From Volvox africanus (taxonomy: Eukaryota; Chlorophyta; Chlorophyceae; Chlamydomonadales; Volvocaceae), in NCBI GenBank assembly GCA_030268105.1, contig BSDZ01000080.1:3411501-3475500 (forward strand): a stretch of DNA of 64,000 nt. Reading direction: 5' to 3'. Within the stretch, counting starts at the first letter, position 1; the number at the start of each line of letters is the position of its first letter. Shown here piece by piece: positions 21,484 to 33,000 of this stretch. The notes below the pieces were generated by a model. It had not been told where the DNA came from. It worked only from the letters and a program-made list of their open reading frames with translations, and ran no database searches. A program made the position numbers and the translations under genes.

Positions 21484-21774
21484 CGTGGTACGGAACCCGT
21501 CCCTGAGCCTGCTAATGCCCCCGCAGCAATCGAACCAGTTCCCGAGACCTGGATCGCTGGTAAACAGAAGTTTAACAATGTGGAGCGGGTGTTAGATTAT
21601 CATGCGCGTCGTGTGGGCCGACACCGACATAAGCGGACAGTACACGAGTACTTGGTCAAGTGGACAGGGTATACCAGCGAGCACAACTTGTGGGAACCGG
21701 CGCGCAACTTCTCGCAGGACATGAAGCCTCTGCTCGAAGAAGCCCGCAAACGTGCCACGCAAGCCCAATGACCC
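21484..21774 (+). pseudogene. pol: E1 pol C-terminus: chromodomain
   Basis: RGTEPVPEPANAPAAIEPVP, then HKRTVHEYLVKWTGYTSEHN and LWEPARNFSQDMKPLLEEAR, ending TGA after TQAQ. A chromodomain on the integrase end defines chromoviruses and is thought to guide insertion to modified histones. A small frame disturbance lies near 21560. Confidence 0.85.
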
Positions 21775-21816
21775 CCTGCAGTTGATGTTGTATGAAGCAG
21801 CGAGGACGCTGCATAC

Positions 21817-21831
21817 GGGAGGGGGGATAAT
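21817..21831 (+). other. Polypurine tract of E1
   Basis: GGGAGGGGGGATAAT immediately before the 3' LTR. Confidence 0.75.
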
Positions 21832-22667
21832 TGTTGTGCTATGGTTCATTTCCCGCCGATGCGTAGGTCGATGCGACCCTACGAGGCGAAGTGCTATTTT
21901 GATGAACGCATGAGCGATCAATGCATATGAATGAACTTGCATGATATAAATGTATTCGTATACATTTATATATGCATTTGGCATGTTACCATTATCCATC
22001 GCGACATTGCATCATGGCAAATCCGCCTAGCATGCATGAAATCCCGAATCATTGAAGTGCGCATTATGCTCATGCTACGAAACGATAAGTAATATTATCT
22101 GATATAATATTACTTCATTACAGCACACATTGAGAGCGCCGCACCCGTTGCGATACATGCCTTGCAACCAAATATCGTTATTCGGACCCTTGCATCATGC
22201 GAATGCTGGAAAGGCTTATACGTTGTTATACGTGAACATCGCCTTTGTGCAGTAGGGTTGTCACACACTTAGGATCGGCCTCCTAGTGTGAATCATACGG
22301 CATTGCGATGCTGCGAGTATAACAGATGCAAGGACGGCTAAGCAAGATAAGACATTCGATACCGGAGAACACTCGTGTGTTCTACACTATTATTGCTATA
22401 CGCTCTTCTACTTAGCCCGAGCTAAGCCTGAACTTTGCTTATCACCGCCATGTGATGATTGCTTGCTTCCAGCGCTGACAGCGATTTCGTCCATTGCATC
22501 GCTTTGATCTGTAAGACTGTAAGTTATATCTCTTCTTGTCTTAAAGTCTTCCGCTGTCTCTGTTTGCTCACGCTTGCCTTGCTGTACTTGCAAGTGCTCG
22601 CGCATCGGTGTCAAAAGCCTTCAGACGCGCAGATACTTATGAGCAAACACGAAGGAGAGGTACAACA
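21832..22667 (+). repeat. 3' LTR of E1 (836 bp)
   Basis: TGTTGTGCT...GGTACAACA followed by TATAT, matching the duplication before the 5' LTR. Compared with the 5' LTR it has a 2-bp insertion and a majority of differences at CpG sites. Confidence 0.9.
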
Positions 22668-22672
22668 TATAT

Positions 22673-22899
22673 AACACATACACACATATATAGTATATAT
22701 AGCAACTAAAAGCTAATCATTTACATTGATGATGACGCCAGCAGGCACGTATGTCGACTGAAAAGTAACGTCAAAGGTATACAACGTACACGATAGGTAC
22801 ATAAACCAAGCAACTGCTCCGGAACCACAATCGTAGCAGATAGACAATCGTCACACGCTACTCATTCTTGTTTAGCTGCAACAGACAATGTCATGCCCG

Positions 22900-22943
<44 letters not shown>

Positions 22944-23772
22944 TAAGAATAACCAACGAATGTTAGTGAGTGAGCCGGTTTCATGAAAAGAGATCACTAA
23001 TATACCACCCGCTCAGAATCTTCGACCCCGCCCGCCCTTTTTATCTAGAAACGTTCGAATTCCGAGACAGCAGTCATACAAGCTAATAATGACTCCCTAT
23101 TCATCTACCCTTGATTCAAGCGCGACGTCCTTCCTCCCTCCAAGTATTCAAGAAAGTAACCACCCAAATGTATACATATGCAATGTTGCTCCTGTACAAT
23201 ATGCCCTGCTGCTGCTTACCTATAAATGGTACACATGGCACACAAGTATGACAGGTGTTACACTGAGGGGGTGACTTGCCCTGAAAGGACTAGCACCAGG
23301 GGCCCTGACCGGCCCGAACCACAGCGCAATTATGTACGATGAAAGCGACTAGCTAGGATAGGCGAAAATGCCATCCCAGCTGCGCAGACAGATCTCAATC
23401 AGGGGACAAGATCTCAATCACAGCATGCCAGATGCGCGCCATCGACCTAGCTATCAGGAAGGTAAGCCAATGTTCACTCCACCTCTATCTCGCTCCGTCC
23501 CACCATCTATGCTGTGTGTCGTTAAGATTACCTAAAATCGACTATCACAAGCTCGCTGCCAGTCATTATGGAATCATGCATGCATTTACGCGCAATGCAT
23601 GTGCCGGCCGGGTGGGGCTTGCGTAATTAAAATCAGCCGCCCACTTACGTTCCACCCTTGAGTCTGGTATGTAATACAGCGCTTGCGTGCGGCTTATTTG
23701 CGTACGTATGTACGTTCATACGTCCACACGTACGTACGAGATAAGTGGGGCATGCGTCGTTCGTCATCGCCA
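22673..23772. other. Intergenic DNA between the Ty3 nest and the copine 3' end
   Basis: No gene or element recognised. Contains an (AT)n run at about 22903-22941 and scattered palindromic TACGTA/CATGCATG words. The copine poly(A) region should lie near the right end, but no clear signal was found. Confidence 0.5.
22903..22941. repeat. (AT)n microsatellite
   Basis: About nineteen uninterrupted AT dinucleotides. Confidence 0.9.
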
Positions 23773-24027
23773 TCAGCCTGACGACATATGCGCCGCCGTG
23801 GGCATGTCGGGCATGTGCAAGTGGTCGGCAGTTGGCAGCCGCTTACACTGCGGCAAGATGTTACCTCGCATGCAATAATCCACCATCTGACCGGGCAACC
23901 CGGCTAGTAGCTCCTGAGCCAGCCGTGTGCTGTCGACGGTGAAACGGTTGAATTCCACGAATTGGACGATGTTGCGCATGGCCGTGCGGTGGCCTTTCGA
24001 GAGCAGCCACTTGTCGCTGCACAGTGT
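23773..24027 (-). CDS. CPN: Copine exon 13 (C-terminus)
   Basis: CSDKWLLSKGHRTAMRNIVQ, FVEFNRFTVDSTRLAQELLA, GLPGQMVDYC, then ILPQ and a short tail ending in TGA. It matches RDIVQFVPFR...LA..LLAE.P.Q.V.Y...GI.P. Confidence 0.84.
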   Translation of the reverse strand, partial: TLCSDKWLLSKGHRTAMRNIVQFVEFNRFTVDSTRLAQELLAGLPGQMVDYCMRGNILPQCKRLPTADHLHMPDMPTAAHMSSG

Positions 24028-27000
24028 CTGCGTGCGGACATGCATATGCATATACATACACGTGAACGTTGCACCTGTATATATATAACTATATATAATA
24101 TATGTGTGTAAATATGTGTGTATACACATTACCTATATACCTATACTTCTATCTGTATGTCTATGTATATCTATGTCGATATGTATACAGCACATCACGA
24201 ACTAATCTGGTAGGAAACATGCATGCATGGGACCCCAGCAGGCGCAGATGAGGTCATCATCACAATAAATACACCTTGTCGTAAGTAGGTAGTGTAGCTA
24301 GGGTTTTAGTAGCTAGATGACCTGCCGCCGCTGGTTCCCGAATGATTGCTGGAGCTGTAAGTTAGTTTTGCGTCCATCCGTCAAATCCGCGCCCACCTTC
24401 ATTTTGCTGAAGTCCTCGCAGCCAATTCCCACAATGAGGATTGACATGGGCTACGAAGAGGCATCAATGATAGCCTCAATCGTGGCCTCGAGGTCCGTCA
24501 TCTCCCTTCAGATTTACGACATTACCACGTAATAACAAATTATTAGATCATGGATCATGGATTAGGTATGTACGAAAAGTAAGGCCCACCGAGAGATATC
24601 CCTGCTTCTTTGTACGTAGCTATTACGTAATGAAATCCAAAACTAGGATGTTAGCTGTCGGCTTCGATTACATCATGGCCACAAATGAATGGTACGATAA
24701 CTTATTAGATAACACAACGGTCGTGTTAGTAACAGTGATGTATACATATATATATATGTGTGTGTGTAGGATAGGGGGGTACATCACCCGTGGCCACTAA
24801 CCTGGCAGTCCCTACCTTCCCCTGTGTTTCGGGGCACCCTAATCCAGTCTCCCATGCCGACTTCTCCGAAATCAGTGGTTTTCCCAGGTTCAGCACCCAC
24901 CACCAGCATCCAGCGGAATCTGCCGAATCAACTAAGGCGTCAACTCCGCTACTGGTCAGCTCGCAGGTCACTTTAATTGGGATTGTCACCGTCCATCGAC
25001 ATGGGGGCACCCTGCCCTTAACTTTAGGGTCTTTGGCCCGCTCCCGGTTGGGGTAGAACCTGGAACTCCAGGGGCATATTAGTCGTGCCATAACACTCGT
25101 GCCTGAACACGTTTATCCTAGCCATCCCTAGCTTCCTACCACATGCCTACTCATCAGAACGAGCACCCAGGCGCATGACTGAGTTCCAGGATCTTAAACC
25201 CACACGCATGGCTGACACGTGGCGGGTTAAAATGGCACCGGGCTCCCACAACCTACCGCACCAGAGCCGGTTCAGCCTTGGACGACCGGGGGGCTCTTCG
25301 AACCAGGGCATGCTGGTGGCTTCCAGGCTCCGGGCAGCAGTAGAGGAGGCCCCTTTTCTCATGCCATGCAAACCCCCTCCACGCATGGAGCTCAACCGCC
25401 AGCGGGACCACAACCGCCAACGACTGCCATCACAACAACCAATCCTCCCAACCCAGCCCATAGCCCGACTGAGCGGTCCTGACCCCTCGTCCAGCAGGGC
25501 CAACACTGTGCCATCCTTTGCGGATGTCCTCAGGCAGCACCCTCTGAGCCCCCCAAGGCAACTCGCTCCCAGCTCCCTGGCGCCACTCCCTCCTGGGGCG
25601 CCCCAACCCACGGCCCCACCACCCAGGCCGCTCCCCCAAGAGATCGTCGATGCAGCAGCAACTGCAGCAGTGGCCAGGGAAGCAGCAGCCAAAGCAGCAG
25701 AAGCAGCATGCAAACCTAGAACCCTAACTACTTCAACCAATGTAGTCACAGGTCAGCCGGGGCCCCCAGCAGAGGCTCAACCGGCGGGACGCTCTCAACC
25801 CAGGACCCAGGCACCTCAGCATCCCTCAAACAGCCACGCCCCCACCAACACCCAACAAAACAAAATACGCAAGCGGCGCCTAACCCATCTGTCAGAGGAG
25901 GAACGAGCACAGCGGCACATGGCCCAAACAGAGAGGGCAAGGCAAGCCCGGAAGGCCAAACTGGCATTGCGACGGACGCAGAGAGAGCCAACAATATCGG
26001 GTGGTATCTCCAAGGAGACACCCCGACAGCGGCGGACATCCACTCGGCATTCCCGGCAAACCAACAACCCCTACCCACCCCAGGACATGGACTGCGATGG
26101 GAAGGAGAGCAGCCCCCACACACGGGAACCCCAAGCAGAATAATGCTCAGAGGTAGCAGGAGAAATCAGCGGCAGGGAGCTATCTCAGGGCATCCACTGC
26201 GCATAGCCACACACAATATGCGAGGGCTTCTGGCTTCTCATGGCAGTCGACTTCAGGCAGCGGTACGACAATGGGCTGAGCAGCGGCTGGATGTTGTGTG
26301 TCTGCAGGAAACCCACCATACTACAATCCAGCACCAATGCCTGTTTGAACGGGATCTTCGTCATGCCACCACTCAGATCCACACACAAAACTGGAAGGTA
26401 GCAGCATACTCTTGGTCTAGCTCGACGCACACAGCAGGAGTGCTCATCCTCATCAGACAGGGGCTAGCTTCAGCTTTGGCACCAAAACTGGCATCTCCCC
26501 AGCCTATGGGTATAAAAGGCCGATTCACCGACTGTATCCTCCACTGGGGGGGACACCGCCTGCACATCTGCAATATCTATCTCCCTCCTGGCACTTCCTC
26601 AGCGGCTGTGGAAACCCGCCGGCAACTCTTTGAGAATGCCCTGGCAGCCACCACAACACAAGCCATGGAGGACAATAGGGACACCACTCTTATCTGGGCA
26701 GGAGACTTCAATTTTGTGGAGAACCCAGAGAGGGACTCGTCCGCAGGAAGAGATGGGCGGCAGGCGGATAGGCCTATCACTGAGATGCAACAGCGAGCAG
26801 GCCCACAGATGGTTGATACCCACCGATACCTCCACCCCAGGCGCCGTGACTTCACTCACCTGTACCATGCACCCAGCCCAGGAGGTTCACACCTGGATCG
26901 CATCTACATCAATGAAGCCATGCTGCCGTATATTTGCCACACGGCCATCTCATTCCACACAGCTTCAGACCACCGTCTTGCCACACTTCATCTCCTACCT

Positions 27001-30000
27001 CGCAAAAATGAGGTCAAGGGCCCAGGCATCAAGCGTATACGCATGGCCTTCACTGACCATGAAGATTTGGCTACAAGCATGGCGGAGTGGATCCGGAACC
27101 AATGCCAAGAAGCACCCTCAGCCGAAGAGAACCCGGGCAACCTTATTGCTTGGTGGCCTGGTTTTAAACGCCGACTAACCATCCTAGCTCACCAACTCAA
27201 CAAGGTAGCGCAACAGCGCAGGCAGCAGCCAGATGCGCATACCCAGGAGGCCTACCTTGGGGTCCAACAGGCCCAACAAGCCCTCGATGCTAGGCCGCAC
27301 TCACCACACCTACTACAGCAGCTCGTAGATGCCCAAGCAAGACTGGCTAGGGTGCATATTGAGGACAACGCCAGGGCAGCAAAAAAGACCCGGGTCCACT
27401 GGTTACACGCAGGAGAGCGTCCTGGCCCAGCTCTGACAACCTTCCTGCAAACCCAAATCCAGGACCAGCAAACAGCCCCAGTGGCCCTCCAGGCACACTC
27501 AGGCCGACTGGTCACAAATCCAGCACAGCTACCACAGGTGGTAGCGGACTTTTGGGCAGGGGTATGCAGAGCCACAGACTTCACCACTCCTGAAGATCGC
27601 CAGTCAGTGCTAACCCAGTTAGCAGCAGCCAACATCCGACTCCCTGAGGAAGCTGACGAAGTGGTTGGGTCCCCGACCATCGCTGTGTCTGAGCTGGGTT
27701 TCGCACTGAAGAAGAGCCAGCCAGGCAAAGCACCCGGATGGGATGGCATCCCAACGGATCTGTACCGCAAGTTCTGGCCAGAGATTGGCCATACCATGGC
27801 AGCCCTCTTCACGGCTATCGGCAAAACAGGGCAGGTGCCAACAGGCTTTCTGGATGGTATCATTAAGGTGCTTTACAAGAAGGGAGACCCCAAACAGCCT
27901 GGCAATTACCGCCCTATCACGCTGCTTTGCTCGGACTACCGCTTGCTGGCCAAGGTGCTGGCGAATCGCCTAGGGCCAGCCCTGGGACGAATCATCAGCC
28001 CCGAGCAGTCAGCTTTTCTGCCCAAGAGGCTCATTGGGGCCAGTGTTCTCTTTCTACGCCATCTGCCTCATCTCTTACGGAAATTGAACCGCCAAGGTCT
28101 GCTGGCCTTCCTGGACTTCACGAAAGCTTATGACACAGTGGACCGCAACTTCCTGATGGGGGCAATGGAGGCGATGGGAGCAGGCCCACAGCTTTGCAGT
28201 TGGACCCGGATATTGCTTAGCAACACGCGGGCAAGAGCCATGATGAACGGTTTCAAATCCAGGCTTGTTAAAATGGAAGCAGGGGTAAGACAGGGTTGCC
28301 CCCTAGCACCCCTGCTGTATCTCTTTGTTGCCCAGGCCTTGTTCAGCTAGCTAAAGAGCCAAGAGATAGGCCTCCGCCTATTGCCTTCAGATGAAGACAG
28401 GGTCACAGCCTGTCAGTTTGCTGACGATGCAGAAGTGGCCCTTGAAGGAGAGGAATCCGTGCCAGCCTTCCTTGAAGCCATGGATACGTTTGCCCGGGCA
28501 TCAGGTCAACGCCTGAACCTGGATAAGATGGAACTCCTACCCATAGGGGCTGTGGACGACCACCGTCAGGGAAGCACAATAAATGGCCTGAAGGTGGTCA
28601 CCACTGCGACAGCCCTTAACTTGCCAATGGACAACCAAGTGCAGCCGTCCCAACCAGACTGGCCTGAGATGCTAGCACTGGCCTACACGAGGATGCAACG
28701 CCTAGCCCATTATCCGCTCTCTGCCTTTGGTCGGGCTGCAGCAGTCTCAAGCTATTGCCTGCAAACAGTCACTTGGCATATGGAGCATGGTGGACCACCT
28801 CCAGATACCACTCTGACCTACATTGAACGCTTAGCTGCTCGCCTTGTAGATCGGCAACAGGGCCCAGAAGACCAGGGCCAGCGCTTCACTGGAGTACCTT
28901 GCAGACTGGGACACCCATCAACTGGGACACCCATCAACTGGGACACCCATCAACTGGTGGTTTTGTCCTACTGCCCCTCAGGCAACACATTCGGGCAAGA
29001 CAAGCCATGTGGGCAGTGCGATTTATCCGAGGGGCCCTGATGGCCAGGAGTGAGGGAGAGAGGGTAACGCTTATGGACACGGCGATGAATACGGTTGCTG
29101 AAGAAGAGGAAGAGCCTGCTACTAGAAGTAATGTTCGAAGCCTCCACCCCTGGATCCGGACCCTGGCCACCTACCTGGAGATCACCCATCCGGCCTTTAA
29201 ACTGGGCCCTGGCTGGGTGGAGAGACCTTGCCTGAGGATATCAGCCGAATTGTAGGGGCCTTAGGGCACCTCCCACCTCTAGAAGATGTCAGCAACCCAC
29301 CTTTAACCCCTGGAGACTGGTGCTGGGCGGCTGCTCTCTGGGGAAATCCTTTGCTGCCCAACAATTCGGACAATGGGGGAAGTATCAATGGTAACAACCA
29401 CCGCCCAGGCCTGGAAACCCGTCACCCACTGATGGCTTCATGCAGAAAACTGCTCACAGTTGGGGACCTGGTAAGGGTGTACGACAAGCTGGAGCATGAC
29501 CAAATGCCCCTCCCTCAGTACATGACCTGGCTAGACTGGACCCAACAGTTTCTAGACCCCTCAGCTAGCCCCACCCAACTGCGAGACAAGGAGTCTACCC
29601 GTATGGCTCTCTCGGCTCTATGCAACGATATCAGCCCGGCATGGATAGCAGCAGCACGGGAGGTAGTCAACCGCTTACAACCCCAACAGCCGGACAGGGT
29701 AGAGGACAGAATGCAGCAGCAGATGCCAGCACCACCAGACCGCACCACAGTCATGGCCATGATCGTCAGGCGTTTGGGATGGAGATTACCAGGGGACTCA
29801 GGTATAATGCCTCTCTACAACCTCACGGTAAGCCAAGCTACTCAGCTGCAAGGGGTTTCAACAGCGGAGGAGCGATTGGAGCTCTTGTCAGCTTTTGTGC
29901 AGGAGGCGCCAAGGTGCAAGGGATGCCAACAGATGGACCAACTCCTCCCTGTCCTGTCACTGACCTCCAGCGCTTTCAGGCAACCCTAGACAGGCTGTGG

Positions 30001-33000
30001 ACAGCAGTTCGGTGGGAAAATAAAAACAAAGAGACGCTGTGGCGTTTGCAGCCATAACATCTAGTGGAGGCATAACATGTTTATACTGGCTACTGCTACT
30101 TACTACTAAATCAGCAGGTTCTCCGGCTTTATGATCGAAATTTTTGTAGCTATTCTAACACTAAAAATTCTACTACTCATGATACCGTAACTTTTAATAT
30201 CCCTGACGAGGCTAATAGAAACTTAGTATCGATGGGATACCCATGCCTGGCAACTGTAGGAAACTACATTTACCTTAGAGAAATAGGCCCAGATAAAGCG
30301 GTAGGCAATCATGCAATAAGCATGATGCCTAACCGAAAACTAACTACGAGTAAACTTCGCGATTGGCAAAGAAGATTGCCGTACATCTTGGCTAGGTGAG
30401 CCAATATTAAAGTCACCCTGGTGTAGAGCTAAGGCCTGACATTTTAGTATCACACTACTAATTGTTCGGAGTTCAAGACTCCGCTGTCACCGATTATTCC
30501 CAATAGATGTACAATTTCGCGACGCTAACTTACTTGCGAGCTATCTCTAAATCTACAAAAGCTCCGCTTCCGCACAAATCTAGTAGTATCCTGAAAGGGA
30601 CTGCTACAATTGGTAGCGAGGGTCTGAGCAACGATCCTCCTCAGGTGAGATAAACTTGCGCAATGCCACGCGACACTCCCACCACAACCACAAATCCTCC
30701 GCAGCAAAAAGCGCGGAAGGAACTCTTACGTTTTAAACGTAAAAATCTCAATAAAATTTTGCGACTAGAGCGTTTAGCCGCCATAGCCGCCAATCGACGA
30801 CCACATCGGATAAACATTGAACCTACGGAAACGGTGCCTTCGGCTCCAGTAATTCCCACCAATAATTTTAATAGTAATATTACTATTTTCCGCGGGCCCC
30901 AGGAACCAATGACGGATGATGGAGATGCCGCGTTACCTCCCAATGGTCTGCCGCAGCGCACACCAGAACAAACGCGCGCGGCCCAACACGTCGCGGAATC
31001 AATGTGCAACACAACCCATAAGCGTGTTGTTGCATTAATAAGCGAAATCACGCAACTTAAGGAGTCCTTCGAAAATCAGATGGGTGCCCTCCGCGCGGAT
31101 ACGGACCGCACGGGAGCCCTATTAGAACAGATTTTCGAACGCCTTTTGGAACATTCACAATCATCTGAAGCGGCCGACTCACGCAAAAAAAGCGATCCTA
31201 GATATTGTTTCCACAATCGCTGGGTCCAGCATCGCAACCCTTTTGCCTAAGGATGCCCTCCAGCAAACAACGCTGCAAGCCATCCTAGAGAAACACCTAG
31301 TTCCGATGCCAACACTCGAGGAGGTTCAGTCCCTTTGGGTGGAAGCAACCGCACACCTAGCTGGGGGTAGCGATTCTCAGACAACCGCCCCAAAATCCAG
31401 CCGGCCAAGTGAGGGCTGGCAGTCCGTGAGCAAGAAGCCCCGGACCGACCACACTTCTGACAAGCCTCCTAGTACCCGGTGCCGCTATTGCCATGGCTTT
31501 AAGAAGCCAGGCCAGTCTTGGCCGGACCACGTAGTGCACTGTTCCAAGGCGATCAAGGCTGAGGCGGAAAAGAAGTTGGCGCTTGCTGCCCGGCTCGAAT
31601 CTAAAATGCATGAATAGGACCCTGGCAAGCGTGTGGAGGAATGTGAACCAGTTAAACTGGTTGCACCAGATGGAGAGTTTGTGTTGCCCATGACCGACAG
31701 CCCTCAGACTGCTCGGATGTTCCGGCCTGATGAATTCCGTCAGGTTGAGACCCAACTCGGCCGTCAATTTACCTTTGATGCCACATGTAACGATTCGGGC
31801 AATAATAGTCTCTGTCCACGTTTTGCCTCTCCATCAAACCCATTTGCGACCCATAATCTTGCGGGTGAGTTTGCTTGGATTAATCCTCCTTACAATCACA
31901 TTGCTCAATGGCAAAAACACTATATCTCCTGCAAACACAAAGATCCAGAAAATACCTCTGCAGTCTTTGTAGTCCCCAAGTGGAGCTCAATAGAGCACAG
32001 TATGCGAGCAGCAGGCTTTCGCCTGATCAAAAATATGCACCAGGGAAACAATTGTTCCTGAAGAAAAGTTGCACAGGAGTACGGGAGCTTATGCCCGGTG
32101 TCCCATGGCCTCTCCAGCTATGGTATGACCGACCGTCCACTACCGTGCACTTGAACTCCATAGTTGGTTCTACACCTTCTATGATCTTTGATGCTCAACT
32201 GTGCCAAACGGCCTGCAAAGTCTTGGCCGATTCCGGTGCCAATTGTAAAGGTACCGCAGACGGGTTTATATCCCTAACAGCCGTTATGAAAATGGCCCTT
32301 GCTCTCAAACCCACACTTACCAGCTCAGTTAAAGTGGCTAATGGCAACACAGAACTGATTGAGGGCTCAGTTGTTACCAATCTTCAAATTGACAAGTTCC
32401 ACGACACAGTCAAACTCCTTTCTAAAGCAAGATGTCCCAGGTGTTGATATTATCCTGGCTAATGACTGGTTAGGAAAACGAAAAGCCACAATGTGCTGGG
32501 CAACTCATACCCTGACAGTGTATAAGAAGCCAAATGATGCGTATACGTGCACGCCATCCCTTTGGTCTTCCCCGGGTATCGACGCTAACCTTGATGCGAT
32601 TACCCTCATGAACTATGTCACAGCAACACTTTATGCAGCGACTACTGTCGAGACGGTATCTGCAAAAGCAGCAGGCAAACGAATTGCTAAAGGAGCACGG
32701 AGTTATCTCCTACTTGTGCAAGCAGAGGAGCACACTCCAACTCCTGACCCCAGTTCTGGTGGGAATAATCTCCTAGCTAATTTGAAGTTATCAGAATTAC
32801 TGGAGGAATACAAGGATGTATTCGAGGACCTTCAAGGCCTCCCCCCCGACCGGGACATTGGTCACATGATTCCTTTAGTGGATGGTGCCATACCACCCGC
32901 TAAACGAGCCTATAGGCTCACCCAACTGGAGCAACAAGAGGTCAAGAAGCAAGTTACCGAACTGCTCAATAAGGGATATATCGAACCCTCTACCTCACCC

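Larger units (their letters stand above)
3939..22667 (+). mobile_element. Ty3/chromovirus element E1 with nested insertions X and E4
   Basis: Two LTRs of 834 and 836 bp in the same orientation bound this segment and are flanked by a perfect 5-bp duplication TATAT (3934-3938 and 22668-22672). Coding order is gag, methyltransferase-like region, protease, RT, RNase H, integrase, chromodomain. The body is interrupted at 9445 by element X and at 16822 by element E4. E1's own parts are 3939-9445, about 14173-14405 (now inverted), about 16650-16822 and 21479-22667. Without insertions it would be roughly 6.5-7.5 kb. Confidence 0.88.

Noticed and set aside
24726..25091. 121-codon minus-strand open frame upstream of LINE1 ORF1
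   Set aside because: No recognisable domain, opposite strand to LINE1, likely chance frame in its 5' UTR.
31185..31191. A7 run as a programmed -1 frameshift site in E5 gag
   Set aside because: The needed shift is +1 (or -2), and the -1 frame meets TAG within four codons. A homopolymer indel is more likely.
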